Source of the DNA: Paludibacteraceae bacterium
GTDB lineage: Bacteria; Bacteroidota; Bacteroidia; Bacteroidales; Paludibacteraceae
Direction of reading: 5' to 3'
DNA: 64,000 nucleotides
NCBI GenBank assembly: GCA_024399545.1
Contig: JAKSNS010000006.1
Coordinates: 1 to 64,000 of the forward strand
A program made the position numbers and the translations under genes. Under the pieces are notes generated by a model. The model was not told the DNA's origin, made no database searches, and saw only the letters and a list, made by a program, of their open reading frames with translations. This document shows positions 8,023 to 16,917 of the stretch, one piece after another. Each line of letters starts with the position of its first letter. Within the stretch, counting starts at the first letter, position 1.

Positions 8023-8789
8023 TTCCAGATGTCGTAATTAAAGGATGATTCAACCTTAGACTCTATATCATCAGGCAGGTTGTAGAAAAAATCAATGCCC
8101 GTCAGCCGCTCAACTTCGTCTATCGTATAGCAATAGCCCTTGAGGTCAACACCGTACGGACGTTCCTCATGTGTAAACACGAAACCTATGCCATGCCACG
8201 AGCCGTCAATCTTGACAATGAAGACCTTGAAGAACGCACGAGGCACAAGGATTTTGTAATTGTTGCCGATGTATCTGTCAACGCATGACGGTTTGAAGAC
8301 TACAGGACCTGCGCAAATATACAGCGAATCGTATTGTTTCGCGAGTTTGCGCGCCCTATTCTCCAAATCACCCCAGCAGCCATCATTGAGGTTGTGGATT
8401 TGCGGACACATATTCGACATATAAAAACACTCTTTCTGCACATTCTCGTCCCACAGCATATCTGCCGAAGGAGCCATGTGACCACGGTCATAACCGGAAT
8501 TTGTATATTCCTTCGTAGTCGGACAGTTGCGCACATCGGGGTCTGTGCGAAAAGTGTTTTTCCGTGACACTGCCTTTTTCTTCACCTCGTCACGTGTCAG
8601 GCAATGGCTCACCCAATTGGGGATATTTAGGTCTGAGTTCCAACTGACAGTATAAGCCGTATGGCTTATCTGCAATGCTTTTACGCTGTCGGCGGTTTGT
8701 GCAAATGACAATCGGTCATTGTCTTGTGCAAGGAGCGTCAGGTTTGCCAACAACCCGAAAAATATAAAAAGAAAACGTTGTTTCGACAT
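8019..8789 (-). CDS. Secreted DNA/RNA non-specific endonuclease
   Basis: A 256-residue protein with an N-terminal signal peptide (FLFIFFGLLANLTLLAQ, cleavage likely near 21-22) and the beta-beta-alpha-metal nuclease signature YDRGHMAPSADM (about 100-111; His104 is the predicted general base). The metal-ligand Asn region follows in SNMCPQIHNLNDGCW. The family (NUC1/NucA/EndA) cuts DNA and RNA without sequence preference outside the cytoplasm, for nutrient salvage, DNA uptake or breakdown of extracellular DNA. It is first in a probable operon with an acyltransferase-like gene and dnaB. A TAACTTTG-type -7 box lies just upstream at 8816-8823. Confidence 0.9.
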   Translation of the reverse strand: MSKQRFLFIFFGLLANLTLLAQDNDRLSFAQTADSVKALQISHTAYTVSWNSDLNIPNWVSHCLTRDEVKKKAVSRKNTFRTDPDVRNCPTTKEYTNSGYDRGHMAPSADMLWDENVQKECFYMSNMCPQIHNLNDGCWGDLENRARKLAKQYDSLYICAGPVVFKPSCVDRYIGNNYKILVPRAFFKVFIVKIDGSWHGIGFVFTHEERPYGVDLKGYCYTIDEVERLTGIDFFYNLPDDIESKVESSFNYDIWK

Positions 8790-8815
8790 AGTAAGGCGGT
8801 TATTGTTTCAGCTTG

Positions 8816-8823
8816 CAAAGTTA
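8816..8823 (-). promoter_or_regulatory. -7 box for the nuclease-acyltransferase-dnaB unit
   Basis: CAAAGTTA on the plus strand reads TAACTTTG on the minus strand, 27 bases before the nuclease ATG. Confidence 0.6.
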
Positions 8824-8888
8824 CTAAATAAAACTCAGACTAAGGTCATTTTCCTGAATTATTTTTATATAAAATAATGTGTGGGAAT

Positions 8889-8920
8889 TTTGGATATTTG
8901 TAGAAAAATATGTAACTTTG
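8889..8920 (+). promoter_or_regulatory. Promoter of the DUF3109-mntP group
   Basis: TTTG (8889-8892), a 20-base spacer and TAACTTTG (8913-8920) match the Bacteroidota consensus. The ATG of the first gene is 57 bases downstream. Confidence 0.75.
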
Positions 8921-8976
8921 CATAGACAAAACTTTCACTATTGACAGAGTCTTTATAACTTGAAAAACATAAGATT

Positions 8977-9567
8977 ATGGTAGAAATCAAAGACACTGTG
9001 GTTTCGTTTGACCTGTTTGAGGAACGTTTTTGCTGTGACCTTGACAGTTGCAAGGGCATCTGTTGCGTTGAGGGTGACTGTGGTGCCCCGTTAGAGATTG
9101 AGGAGATTGGGAAGATTGAGGAGGTGCTGCCTGAGATATGGGATATGTTGCCAGAGAAGAGTCGTAAAGTAATTGATGAACAAGGTGTTGCGTATATTGA
9201 CCCAGAGGGCGAGATGGTGACTTCGATTGTTGATAGCAAAGATTGTGTGTTTGCTTTTCATGACAAGGAGGACGGCTGTTGCAAATGTGCGATTGAGAAG
9301 GCATACCGTGAGGGGAAAATAGACTTTATGAAACCTGTCTCGTGCCATCTTTACCCTGTCCGGGTCAAGAAATATGAGAAGTTCACAGCCGTAAACTATC
9401 ACCGTTGGGACGTGTGCCAATGTGCAGTCCGTAAAGGCTGCGCGCTGAAACTGCCAGTTTATAAATTCCTGAAAGAGCCTTTGATAAGACGGTTTGGCGA
9501 GGATTGGTATAAAGAACTGGAATTGGCTGCTGACGCATACGAAAAGCAATTTTCGCAATTCAAATGA
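8977..9567 (+). CDS. DUF3109 family cysteine-rich protein
   Basis: A 196-residue soluble protein with the DUF3109 cysteine pattern: FCCDLDSCKGICCVEGDCGAP near 17-37, ACKC-like CCKCAIEKA near 107-115, SCHLYPVRV near 129-137 and a late CQCAVRKGC. The conserved cysteines probably bind a metal or Fe-S cluster (YkgJ-like zinc- or iron-chelating family), but no function is established. It is common in Bacteroidota. The gene after it (mntP) starts two bases beyond the stop codon, so it heads an operon with mntP, a flavoprotein and a PlsC-like acyltransferase. A good -33/-7 promoter lies upstream. Confidence 0.85.
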   Translation: MVEIKDTVVSFDLFEERFCCDLDSCKGICCVEGDCGAPLEIEEIGKIEEVLPEIWDMLPEKSRKVIDEQGVAYIDPEGEMVTSIVDSKDCVFAFHDKEDGCCKCAIEKAYREGKIDFMKPVSCHLYPVRVKKYEKFTAVNYHRWDVCQCAVRKGCALKLPVYKFLKEPLIRRFGEDWYKELELAADAYEKQFSQFK

Positions 9568-9568
9568 C

Positions 9569-10135
9569 ATGACAATATTAGAACTGATATTACTCTCAAT
9601 CGGGTTGGCAATGGATTGCCTTGCCATCTCTGTGGCAGGCTCAATTGCCTATGGGCGATATAATTGGCGACGCATATTGCTGATGGCTCTGTGTTTCGGT
9701 GGGTTTCAGGGGATTATGCCTGTCATAGGTTGGGCAGTCGGCATTAGTTTTGTCGATATTATTGGACGTTACGACCATTGGATTGCCCTTCTGATTCTTG
9801 GGTACATAGGCGGCAAGATGATAATCGAAAGTTTCAGGAACGGCGAAAAGGTGTCGGAATACACCCCGTACGGGTCAATCAAGATGCTCCTGATGTTATC
9901 CGTTGCAGACAGCATTGACGCACTCGCCACTGGGCTACTGTTCATCTCATACAGCGAAATTCTGGCGTTAGGCGCTGCGATAATAGCATTAGGCAGTTTC
10001 TTAATCACCATATTAGGCTGTGTTATTGGCATTGAGTTTGGCAAGCGTTTCAGGGTGAATGTCAACCTTATAGGTGGTTTGATACTCATAGGTATAGGTG
10101 TTAAGATTTTTATAGAACATTTGTTTTTGTCGTAA
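9569..10135 (+). CDS. mntP: Manganese efflux pump MntP
   Basis: A 188-residue inner-membrane protein with six predicted transmembrane segments in two repeats. It carries the conserved acidic motifs AMDCLAIS in the first helix and ADSIDALATG in the fourth, which are known to be needed for Mn(II) export in the family. I chose ATG 9569, two bases after the preceding stop; the open frame runs 25 codons further upstream but only within the DUF3109 gene. The E. coli homologue is controlled by a manganese riboswitch; nothing of that kind is visible here, and expression is probably set by the upstream operon promoter. Confidence 0.9.
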   Translation: MTILELILLSIGLAMDCLAISVAGSIAYGRYNWRRILLMALCFGGFQGIMPVIGWAVGISFVDIIGRYDHWIALLILGYIGGKMIIESFRNGEKVSEYTPYGSIKMLLMLSVADSIDALATGLLFISYSEILALGAAIIALGSFLITILGCVIGIEFGKRFRVNVNLIGGLILIGIGVKIFIEHLFLS

Positions 10136-10138
10136 AAT

Positions 10139-11671
10139 ATGATACTGAAACTGACACCGGAACAGGCGGCAAACGAGCATGAGATAAAACGTGCAATGGA
10201 GCGTGAGACGCACGGTAAAGTACGTTCTTTCAGAATTATAAAGAAATCCATTGACGCTCGTGGACGTTCGATAAGCGTGTTGCTTAATGTCGAGCCTGCC
10301 GACAATCCTTTGAAGTATGAGAACAGCTTTGAATATAAAGATGTTACCAACCGTCCAGAGGTGATTATTGTAGGGTCTGGACCTGCTGGACTGTTCTGCG
10401 CACTTAGGCTTATTGAGTTGAACATCAAGCCGATAATACTCGAAAGAGGTAAGGAGATTCTGTCAAGGAAACAGGACATAGCCTTGCAAAACCGCAATGA
10501 GGCATTTGATGAAGAGAGTAATTACTGTTTTGGTCAAGGTGGTGCAGGGACTTTCTCGGATGGCAAACTATACACACGCTCAAAAAAGAGAGGCAACAAC
10601 CAAAGGATTTTCGAGATTTTCCATGCCCACGGAGCGCAGGACGAGATACTGTACGAGGCTCACCCTCACATAGGTACAGACCGTCTTCCAGAGGTTATAC
10701 GCCGTATGTGCAATACTATTACGGAGTATGGTGGAGAGATAAGATACAACAGCCGTGCAGAAGAGTTGATTGTTAAGGACGGAAATATTAAAGGCGTGAA
10801 AATCAGCGGAGGGGAGATTTGCGAATGCAACCGTGTCGTTCTTGCGACAGGTCATTCGGCGAGGGATGTGTATATGATGCTGGATAAAGCTGGCATAGCT
10901 ATTGAGGCAAAGGGTTTTGCATTGGGTGTCAGGGTTGAGCACCCTCAGAAGCTTATAGACTCGATACAGTACCACAAGATGGACACTAAATACCTTCCTT
11001 CGGCATCCTATCAGCTTGTGACGCAGGTTGATGGGCGTGGGGTATATTCATTTTGCATGTGTCCCGGGGGACATATAGTACCTGCCTCGACAGAGAAGGA
11101 GCATACCGTGGTCAACGGGATGTCCTCTTCACAAAGAAACTCGCCTTTTGCAAATTCTGGTATTGTCGTGGAAATTCACCCGGAGGATTTACCTGAAAAA
11201 TATCAGAAATACGGCGCATTGGCAGGATTGATTTTCAGAGACGACATAGAACATACTGCCTTCGTTAACAACGGTGGGGGAATACAAAACGCTCCTGCTC
11301 AGAGAATTGGCGATTTTGTCAAAGGCAAGGTGTCATTTGACTTGCCACAATGCTCTTACCTTCCGGGCATTGTCTCGTCACCTTTGCATTTCTGGTTGCC
11401 TGACATAATCTCCAAACGTTTGCAGCAAGGATTTCATGATTTCGACAAAAAGATGCACGGTTTTCTGACCAACGAGGCGTTGATTGTAGGTGTTGAGAGC
11501 CGTTCTTCGTCACCAATCAGAATACCACGAGACAGTGAGACACTACAGCACCAGCAGGTCAAAGGGCTTTACCCTGCCGGCGAAGGTTCAGGGTATGCAG
11601 GAGGAATAACATCGTCTGCCGTTGACGGTGAACGTATAGCAGAAAGAATAGCGTATGAGATTGGCTTGTAA
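10139..11671 (+). CDS. FAD-dependent dehydrogenase (COG2509 type)
   Basis: A 510-residue flavoprotein. An N-terminal domain (1-70) of the type seen in COG2509 proteins precedes the dinucleotide-binding GSGPAG (79-84). Then come FGQGGAGTFSDGKLYTR, an NAD(P)-type ATGHSARD region and a C-terminal FAD-contacting block YPAGEGSGYAGGITSSAVDG. Annotated relatives are called NAD(P)/FAD-dependent oxidoreductases of unknown substrate. It starts three bases after the mntP stop and overlaps the next gene by 17 bases, so it is in the same operon. The sequence gives no clue to the electron acceptor. Confidence 0.85.
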   Translation: MILKLTPEQAANEHEIKRAMERETHGKVRSFRIIKKSIDARGRSISVLLNVEPADNPLKYENSFEYKDVTNRPEVIIVGSGPAGLFCALRLIELNIKPIILERGKEILSRKQDIALQNRNEAFDEESNYCFGQGGAGTFSDGKLYTRSKKRGNNQRIFEIFHAHGAQDEILYEAHPHIGTDRLPEVIRRMCNTITEYGGEIRYNSRAEELIVKDGNIKGVKISGGEICECNRVVLATGHSARDVYMMLDKAGIAIEAKGFALGVRVEHPQKLIDSIQYHKMDTKYLPSASYQLVTQVDGRGVYSFCMCPGGHIVPASTEKEHTVVNGMSSSQRNSPFANSGIVVEIHPEDLPEKYQKYGALAGLIFRDDIEHTAFVNNGGGIQNAPAQRIGDFVKGKVSFDLPQCSYLPGIVSSPLHFWLPDIISKRLQQGFHDFDKKMHGFLTNEALIVGVESRSSSPIRIPRDSETLQHQQVKGLYPAGEGSGYAGGITSSAVDGERIAERIAYEIGL

Positions 11672-12188
11672 AATATTACACACTTTGGGCTGGCAAGCCA
11701 TGGATGCTGATGTGCCAGAAAAGTGCATAATCGTTCTTGCGCCACACACTTCAAACTGGGATTTCTTCTACGGTTTGTTATATCGCTCTTCGTTGGGCAT
11801 AAAGTCGAAGTTCCTAATCAAGGATTTTTGGTTCCGTTTCCCGTTTGGTGTTTTCATGAAACGTGTAGGCGGCGTGGCTGTAAATCGTGACGAACACACA
11901 AACATGACTGATGAATTGGCGAGACTTTTTGAAGAAAATGAATCATTCCACCTCGCCATCACCCCAGAGGGTACACGCAAACCTAACGAAAACTGGAAAA
12001 CAGGGTTTTACCATATTGCCACAAAAGCCCAAGTGCCCGTGGCATTAGCTTATATAGACTATAAGCGTAAAGTCGTAGGTATCAGCCAGATTCTACACCT
12101 TACTGGCAACAAAGAGGAAGACCTCAAGTACATAAAGAACTCCTATTCCGCAGAACAAGCGCGCTATCCAGATAAGTTCAAAATCTAA
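11655..12188 (+). CDS. 1-acyl-glycerol-3-phosphate acyltransferase-like (PlsC family)
   Basis: A 177-residue protein with the acyltransferase motifs in order: PHTSNWDFF (His31 and Asp36, the HX4D catalytic pair), a hydrophobic block with FMKRVGGVAVNR (substrate-binding motif II) and PEGTRKPNENWKTGFYHIA (motif III). The family transfers acyl chains to lysophosphatidic acid or related glycolipids at the cytoplasmic membrane. This short version lacks an N-terminal transmembrane anchor, as is common for the compact family members in Bacteroidota, so the acceptor may differ from lysophosphatidate. Its start overlaps the flavoprotein gene by 17 bases. Confidence 0.8.
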   Translation: MRLACKILHTLGWQAMDADVPEKCIIVLAPHTSNWDFFYGLLYRSSLGIKSKFLIKDFWFRFPFGVFMKRVGGVAVNRDEHTNMTDELARLFEENESFHLAITPEGTRKPNENWKTGFYHIATKAQVPVALAYIDYKRKVVGISQILHLTGNKEEDLKYIKNSYSAEQARYPDKFKI

Positions 12189-12189
12189 G

Positions 12190-12399
12190 ATGAATTATGT
12201 GATGATAAAATACATTCTTCCGCACAGCAATCTGCTCAAAACAAACTTCAAAAACACTCAAAATGAATTTATAGAACTCACCTATAAACACACTGCCCAC
12301 TTCAAGTAAGTGCGTATCGAGGCAGATTGCCAACTGAAAATCACCACCTGCCATCTTTATGACTCCCTAAAGAAGCTATGGAATGGTGATTTATTCTAA
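12190..12399 (+). pseudogene. Small 69-codon frame interrupted by one in-frame stop
   Basis: From ATG 12190 a frame runs through TAA at 12307-12309 and continues open to a second TAA at 12397-12399. The first part has 39 residues (MNYVMIKYILPHSNLLKTNF...), the second 29 (VRIEADCQLKITTCHLYDSL...). The second part reads like protein sequence, so a small gene disabled by a point mutation is the simplest reading. I do not recognise the family. It begins one base after the PlsC-like stop codon and overlaps the convergent gene by nine bases. Confidence 0.35.
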
Positions 12400-12936
12400 C
12401 TTGGTATATTTATACCCCATGGCTGCAAGTTGCAGCGAAGCACCCACACAGAATACCGCCTTTACTGTGCGTGCATAGATATGAAACGCAGCCTCTGTCT
12501 GTGGCTCAACGTTTTCATGACGTATAGTGTCAAGCCCCAACTGTGCGAGCATGCGCATATTATCTTCTATCTTCTGCCATGACCTCGTCTCAGGCAGATA
12601 ACCTATAACCTCTTCGATGATGTACTCATCCATCTCGTCAAACCCTCGTGGCGTGCGCATTCTTGTGTAGAAATCAACACCGTCATTCTTACGAAGCAGC
12701 ATTGGGTTTTTGTCCCAAAGTTTGGCAGAAGCCATCCCAAGATAGCCTGCCCACCCTATTGCGCAAAGCGGATACTGAACTATATTAGGCACAGCGTCAA
12801 CCATATAGGACGGCGCTGTGTCTTTCCAAACTTCAATGAGATCATCAGACATTAGAAGATGCTTATGCCCTACCGCTTTCAGCAGGTTTTCGGTCAGTTT
12901 CAACTCGTAATCATCCAAATATTTGAGGTCAGCCAT
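12391..12936 (-). CDS. Conserved hypothetical protein
   Basis: A 181-residue soluble, mostly helical protein beginning MADLKYLDDYELKLTENLL. It has an aromatic/Gly-rich stretch in the middle (YPLCAIGWAGYLGMASAKLWDKN) and a hydrophobic C-terminal helix (KAVFCVGASLQLAAMGYKY). I do not recognise a named domain. Gene neighbourhood is the only hint: its start overlaps the end of riboflavin synthase by eight bases, so the two are translationally coupled. No signal peptide is visible; the internal hydrophobic stretches are short for membrane spans. Confidence 0.6.
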   Translation of the reverse strand: MADLKYLDDYELKLTENLLKAVGHKHLLMSDDLIEVWKDTAPSYMVDAVPNIVQYPLCAIGWAGYLGMASAKLWDKNPMLLRKNDGVDFYTRMRTPRGFDEMDEYIIEEVIGYLPETRSWQKIEDNMRMLAQLGLDTIRHENVEPQTEAAFHIYARTVKAVFCVGASLQLAAMGYKYTKLE

Positions 12937-13525
12937 TGATCCTTGCGATGTATTTGCCTATGATGTCAAACTCAAGGTTTACCACTGTGCCGACCTTGAT
13001 TTGGCAGAAGTTGGTGTTGTCGAAAGTATATGGTATGATTGCCACCTCGAAGGAGTTGTCCGTAGGTGTGCAGACTGTCAGCGATACGCCATTTACGCAC
13101 ACTGAACCTTTGTCAACTGTAAGATAGCCACGGCGGCGCATCTCGGGTGTTGACTGGTACTCGAAGTGGAAGTAGTGACTGCCGTCTGCTTCCCTTACCT
13201 CTGTGCATACAGCCGTCTGGTCAACATGACCCTGTACTATATGACCGTCCAAACGACCGTTCATAATCATAGAACGCTCGACGTTTACCTTGCTGCCAAC
13301 CTCAAGTCTTCCAAGGTTTGAGCGGTCAAGGGTCTCTTTGATGGCCGTCACGGTGTATTCGTCACCCTCTATCTTGACTACAGTCAGGCATACTCCGTTG
13401 TGGGCAACGCTCTGGTCTATCTTTAGTTCGTTGGTGAACGAGCAACGCATTGTTATATGCAAGTTGCCCGCCTCTGTGACGAGGCGGGTAACAACAGCTG
13501 CTTCTTCAATTATTCCTGAAAACAT
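12929..13525 (-). CDS. ribE: Riboflavin synthase, alpha subunit
   Basis: A 198-residue enzyme that dismutates two 6,7-dimethyl-8-ribityllumazine molecules to riboflavin, the last step of vitamin B2 synthesis. It starts with the invariant MFSGIIEE and contains the two tandem lumazine-binding barrels (about 1-97 and 98-198). Visible motifs are SVAHNGVCLTV in the first, GHVDQTA at the junction, and SVCVNGVSLTV in the second. It starts two bases before the end of the DPP III gene, so it is probably cotranscribed with it and with the downstream hypothetical gene. No FMN riboswitch is apparent upstream. Confidence 0.95.
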   Translation of the reverse strand: MFSGIIEEAAVVTRLVTEAGNLHITMRCSFTNELKIDQSVAHNGVCLTVVKIEGDEYTVTAIKETLDRSNLGRLEVGSKVNVERSMIMNGRLDGHIVQGHVDQTAVCTEVREADGSHYFHFEYQSTPEMRRRGYLTVDKGSVCVNGVSLTVCTPTDNSFEVAIIPYTFDNTNFCQIKVGTVVNLEFDIIGKYIARING

Positions 13526-13527
13526 AT

Positions 13528-15603
13528 TTATTTGATGGTTTTAGGCAAGAATGAGTATTCGCGTGAGTAACGAAGGTTCTGCTGTACATAGTTCTCTTCG
13601 TATGATATACTCAACCCCTTGAATTTACCGTTTTCATCAAAAGTGGCTGTATATACAGGGTTTACGAAACCTTTGTATGGAGCCATATTTAACTTGGCAT
13701 AACGCTCAAGTATCTCTTTGTGGAGGTCTTGGTCAATCTTGATTGAGTAGTTCTCAACAAGGTCACGTGCTGCTTTCTGGTCGCCTGTTGACTTGATACG
13801 CTGTATTTCACGAAGAAGGTCGCCGAAGAGTGTACGCAGTTTTGCGTAATCGTTTACTACTACATAGTGTTTGCCGTCACGCTCAACAAGTTCCACGGTC
13901 TTGTCTACAGCTGAATGCTCAAGCACCCATTTAGCGATAAGTTGGCGGTTGCGCATGTGTGTCTGCTCAATGTTATCACCAAGTTTAATACGTGTAGTCT
14001 GGGTCATGAGACCATTCATTATATAAGAGTAGAATTGTGCCTTATAGGCGTTGGTGTCTGGCAGAAGACCAAGTTCAACCAACTTAGGGTCAGCGACGTA
14101 GTAAAGGCCAAAAAGGTCAGCGCGTGCCTCTTCTATAACTGCGTGGTATTTGCCAAGAGCCTCTGGCGAGACACCAGCGGCAAGTTTGCCTGAACCATGG
14201 CCAAGGCATTCGTGAAGGTCTGTGTGAAGGTTGTCGGTTATATCCTTATACTTAGCGAGGAGTTCTTTCTCTGTATCACCATAGACAAATTCGTCGTTGA
14301 AGCCAGAGTTTTTGACAGATTGTGCGTAAGCCTCTGATACATTATCTATTGAAACAGATTTAGAACCGTATGCTGCACGAATCCAGTCAGCGTTAGGAAG
14401 GTTGATGCCAAGTGCTGACGTTGGATAGTTGTCACCACCCATCATCGCTGCGGTGATTACCTTGGCTGTCACACCTTTGCACTCCTCTTTTTTGAATTGA
14501 GGGTCAACAGGCGAGTTGTCCTCAAACCACTGTGCGTTGTTTGAGATTTTGAGTGTACGCTCTGTTGCCTCAAGGTTCTTGAAGTTGATGACAGCTTCCC
14601 AAGCGGCTTTTATGCCAAGAGGATCACCGTAGGTCTCTGTATAACCGCAAACATAGTCGATAAGTGACTCTGTGTCTTTAATCCAAAGGATTGCGTATTC
14701 GTCAAATGTCTTGAGGTCACCAGTCTTGTAGAATTCTATCATCTTTGCAAGTGCCGCACGCTGTGCCTCTGTCTCGCAAACAGTGAGTGCTTTCTCAAGC
14801 CAATATACGATTTGCGACATTGCGCTGTCATAAAGCCCGCCAACTTTATATATGTCCTCAACGAGATTGCCGTCACGTTTCACGAGACGAGAGTTTAGGC
14901 CGTATGAAATAGGTGTCGAGTCTTCAGGGTTGCGCATTGCTTTATAGAATGCCTCTGCCTCTTCTTGTGTAATGCCTTCACCGTAGTAGTTGCTTGCTGA
15001 TGTGGCAATAACATCTTCGCCTTCAGCCTGGTTTTTATGGAGTGGCATAACAGTAGGGTCGAAGATTACAGGAAGAATCTCAGCAAATAATTCATCTTTT
15101 GACTGACCTTCGGCGAGAACAGGTTTCAAGGCGTCAAATGAGAGTTTGCCAAGTTGTTCCTCAAACCACGCTTGTTTAAAATCAGGGACGAATTTCACGC
15201 CTGAGTAGTGGTGGTGAATGCCGTTAGATACCCAAACACGTTTCAGATATACCTCCATAGCTTTGTAGTCTGCTGATGTGGTGTCTATGCCGTCCATCGT
15301 ATAGACAGCCTCAAGAAGTGTACGGACAGCGAGGTTATAACGCCCGTTTTGGTCATAAATGATGTCACGACCGCAGAGTGCAGCCTGCGAAAGGTAGTAG
15401 AGCAACTCCTGCTGCTGTAGCGTGAGGTTCTCAATACCTATCACGCGGTAACGGAGAATCTGAAGGTCAGCAAAGTTATCTACAATGTAGTCGAAATCCT
15501 CAATCTCAGGAGTAAAGAGTTGAGGTGCAGCCTCTTCTTTCTTGTCAGAGCAGGCTGTGAGTGCTAAGATTGCCATAGCAAAAACAAAAAAATACTTCTT
15601 CAT
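13528..15603 (-). CDS. Dipeptidyl peptidase III-like zinc metallopeptidase, lipoprotein (M49)
   Basis: A 691-residue protein with a lipoprotein signal (lipobox LTAC, Cys18) and the M49 zinc-binding motif HECLGH (464-469) plus the third-ligand motif EEARAD (491-496). The family removes dipeptides from peptide N-termini; most characterised members are cytosolic and carry HELLGH, whereas HEXXGH with a Cys and a lipobox is typical of Bacteroidota. The length fits the family. It is probably periplasm- or envelope-anchored and feeds dipeptides to transporters. It is the first gene of a unit with ribE; a TAACTTTG -7 box lies at 15649-15656. Confidence 0.9.
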   Translation of the reverse strand: MKKYFFVFAMAILALTACSDKKEEAAPQLFTPEIEDFDYIVDNFADLQILRYRVIGIENLTLQQQELLYYLSQAALCGRDIIYDQNGRYNLAVRTLLEAVYTMDGIDTTSADYKAMEVYLKRVWVSNGIHHHYSGVKFVPDFKQAWFEEQLGKLSFDALKPVLAEGQSKDELFAEILPVIFDPTVMPLHKNQAEGEDVIATSASNYYGEGITQEEAEAFYKAMRNPEDSTPISYGLNSRLVKRDGNLVEDIYKVGGLYDSAMSQIVYWLEKALTVCETEAQRAALAKMIEFYKTGDLKTFDEYAILWIKDTESLIDYVCGYTETYGDPLGIKAAWEAVINFKNLEATERTLKISNNAQWFEDNSPVDPQFKKEECKGVTAKVITAAMMGGDNYPTSALGINLPNADWIRAAYGSKSVSIDNVSEAYAQSVKNSGFNDEFVYGDTEKELLAKYKDITDNLHTDLHECLGHGSGKLAAGVSPEALGKYHAVIEEARADLFGLYYVADPKLVELGLLPDTNAYKAQFYSYIMNGLMTQTTRIKLGDNIEQTHMRNRQLIAKWVLEHSAVDKTVELVERDGKHYVVVNDYAKLRTLFGDLLREIQRIKSTGDQKAARDLVENYSIKIDQDLHKEILERYAKLNMAPYKGFVNPVYTATFDENGKFKGLSISYEENYVQQNLRYSREYSFLPKTIK

Positions 15604-15648
15604 ATTGTTACATTATTATTACAAGCGCAGTGTCTCCAAAAGAGTTTG

Positions 15649-15656
15649 CAAAGTTA
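15649..15656 (-). promoter_or_regulatory. -7 box for the DPP III-ribE unit
   Basis: CAAAGTTA reads TAACTTTG on the minus strand, 46 bases before the DPP III start. Confidence 0.55.
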
Positions 15657-15701
15657 CGAATTTTTCTTCATATAAATAGGGGTAAATCGAAAAATAATTC
15701 G

Positions 15702-15709
15702 TAAATTTG
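15702..15709 (+). promoter_or_regulatory. -7 box for the rarA-lytS unit
   Basis: TAAATTTG fits TAnnTTTG and lies 26 bases before the rarA ATG. It is divergent from the DPP III promoter. Confidence 0.55.
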
Positions 15710-15734
15710 CACCCTGAAAAGAAAGCGAAGACAA

Positions 15735-16916
15735 ATGCAACCTTTAGCTGAGAGATTCAGGCCTAAAAGGCTTGACGATTATGTTGGACAGCAACACCTT
15801 GTGGGGCATGGGGCTATATTGCGTAGAATGATAGAGAGTGGTAATATCTCTTCTTTTATCCTATGGGGTCCCCCTGGTGTTGGCAAGACAACGCTCGCTA
15901 AATTGATAGCAAACCAACTGGACATACCTTTCTACACCCTTAGTGCTGTTACCTCTGGCGTGAAGGACGTGCGTGAGGTTATCGAGAAGGCTCGCCAGTC
16001 ACAGTTCTTCACTAAAAACAGCGCTATTCTTTTCATTGACGAGATTCACCGTTTCAGTAAATCGCAGCAAGACTCGCTGTTAGGGGCTGTCGAGAATGGC
16101 ACTATAACACTTATAGGGGCGACTACCGAGAACCCCTCTTTCGAGGTTATCACTCCCCTACTTTCAAGGTGTCAAGTCTATGTTCTCAAGTCTCTTGAGG
16201 CTACAGACCTTCGCCTGATTATTGAACGTGTGGTTAACACCTTGAAGGATGAATATACGTTCCATATAGAAGAGGATTCTGAATTGCTCGCCAATTCTGG
16301 CGGAGACGCTCGCAAACTTCTGAATATCCTTGAAATACTGATTAACGACAGCGAAGGGCGTAACGTCACAATCAACAACGAGATTGTTCGCACACATATC
16401 CTACAGAATCCCATGGCTTACGATAAGGATGGCGAGATGCACTATGACATTATTTCAGCCTACATCAAAAGCATTAGGGGAAGCGACGCTAAGGCGGCTA
16501 CTTATTGGCTGGCAAGGATGATAGAGGGTGGCGAAGACCCTAAGTTTATCGCCCGAAGACTCGTTATCGCAGCCTCTGAGGACATAGGCCTTGCAAATCC
16601 CAACGCCCTTCTTATGGCTAATGCCTGCTTTGATACTGTGAATAAGGTTGGCTTGCCAGAAGGTCGTATCCCTCTTGCCATGGCTACAATTTATCTCGCT
16701 AATAGCAAGAAGGATAACACTGCTTATAAAGCCATTGACGGAATGCTTGACGTAGTGCGAAAGACAGGCAACTTGCCTGTACCACTACACCTACGCAATG
16801 CGCCTACATCGCTTATGAAGGAGTTGAATTACGGTGCAGAGTATAAATACCCGCACGATTACCCAAACCACTGGGTGGAACAACAATATTTGCCAGATGA
16901 ACTGGCAGGGAAATAG
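15735..16916 (+). CDS. rarA: Replication-associated recombination protein A (AAA+ ATPase)
   Basis: A 393-residue AAA+ clamp-loader-like ATPase that acts at stalled replication forks. Visible are the N-terminal LAERFRPKRLDDYVGQQHLV, Walker A GPPGVGKTT (45-53), Walker B FIDEIHRF, sensor 1 GATTENPSF, an arginine-finger SRC and the conserved C-terminal MgsA domain (ASEDIGLANPNAL, LRNAPTSLMKELNYG). The length is slightly short of the usual 400-450 residues, but both ends carry family motifs. The sensor kinase gene starts two bases after its stop codon, so they share a transcript although their functions seem unrelated. Confidence 0.95.
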   Translation: MQPLAERFRPKRLDDYVGQQHLVGHGAILRRMIESGNISSFILWGPPGVGKTTLAKLIANQLDIPFYTLSAVTSGVKDVREVIEKARQSQFFTKNSAILFIDEIHRFSKSQQDSLLGAVENGTITLIGATTENPSFEVITPLLSRCQVYVLKSLEATDLRLIIERVVNTLKDEYTFHIEEDSELLANSGGDARKLLNILEILINDSEGRNVTINNEIVRTHILQNPMAYDKDGEMHYDIISAYIKSIRGSDAKAATYWLARMIEGGEDPKFIARRLVIAASEDIGLANPNALLMANACFDTVNKVGLPEGRIPLAMATIYLANSKKDNTAYKAIDGMLDVVRKTGNLPVPLHLRNAPTSLMKELNYGAEYKYPHDYPNHWVEQQYLPDELAGK

Positions 16917-16917
16917 T

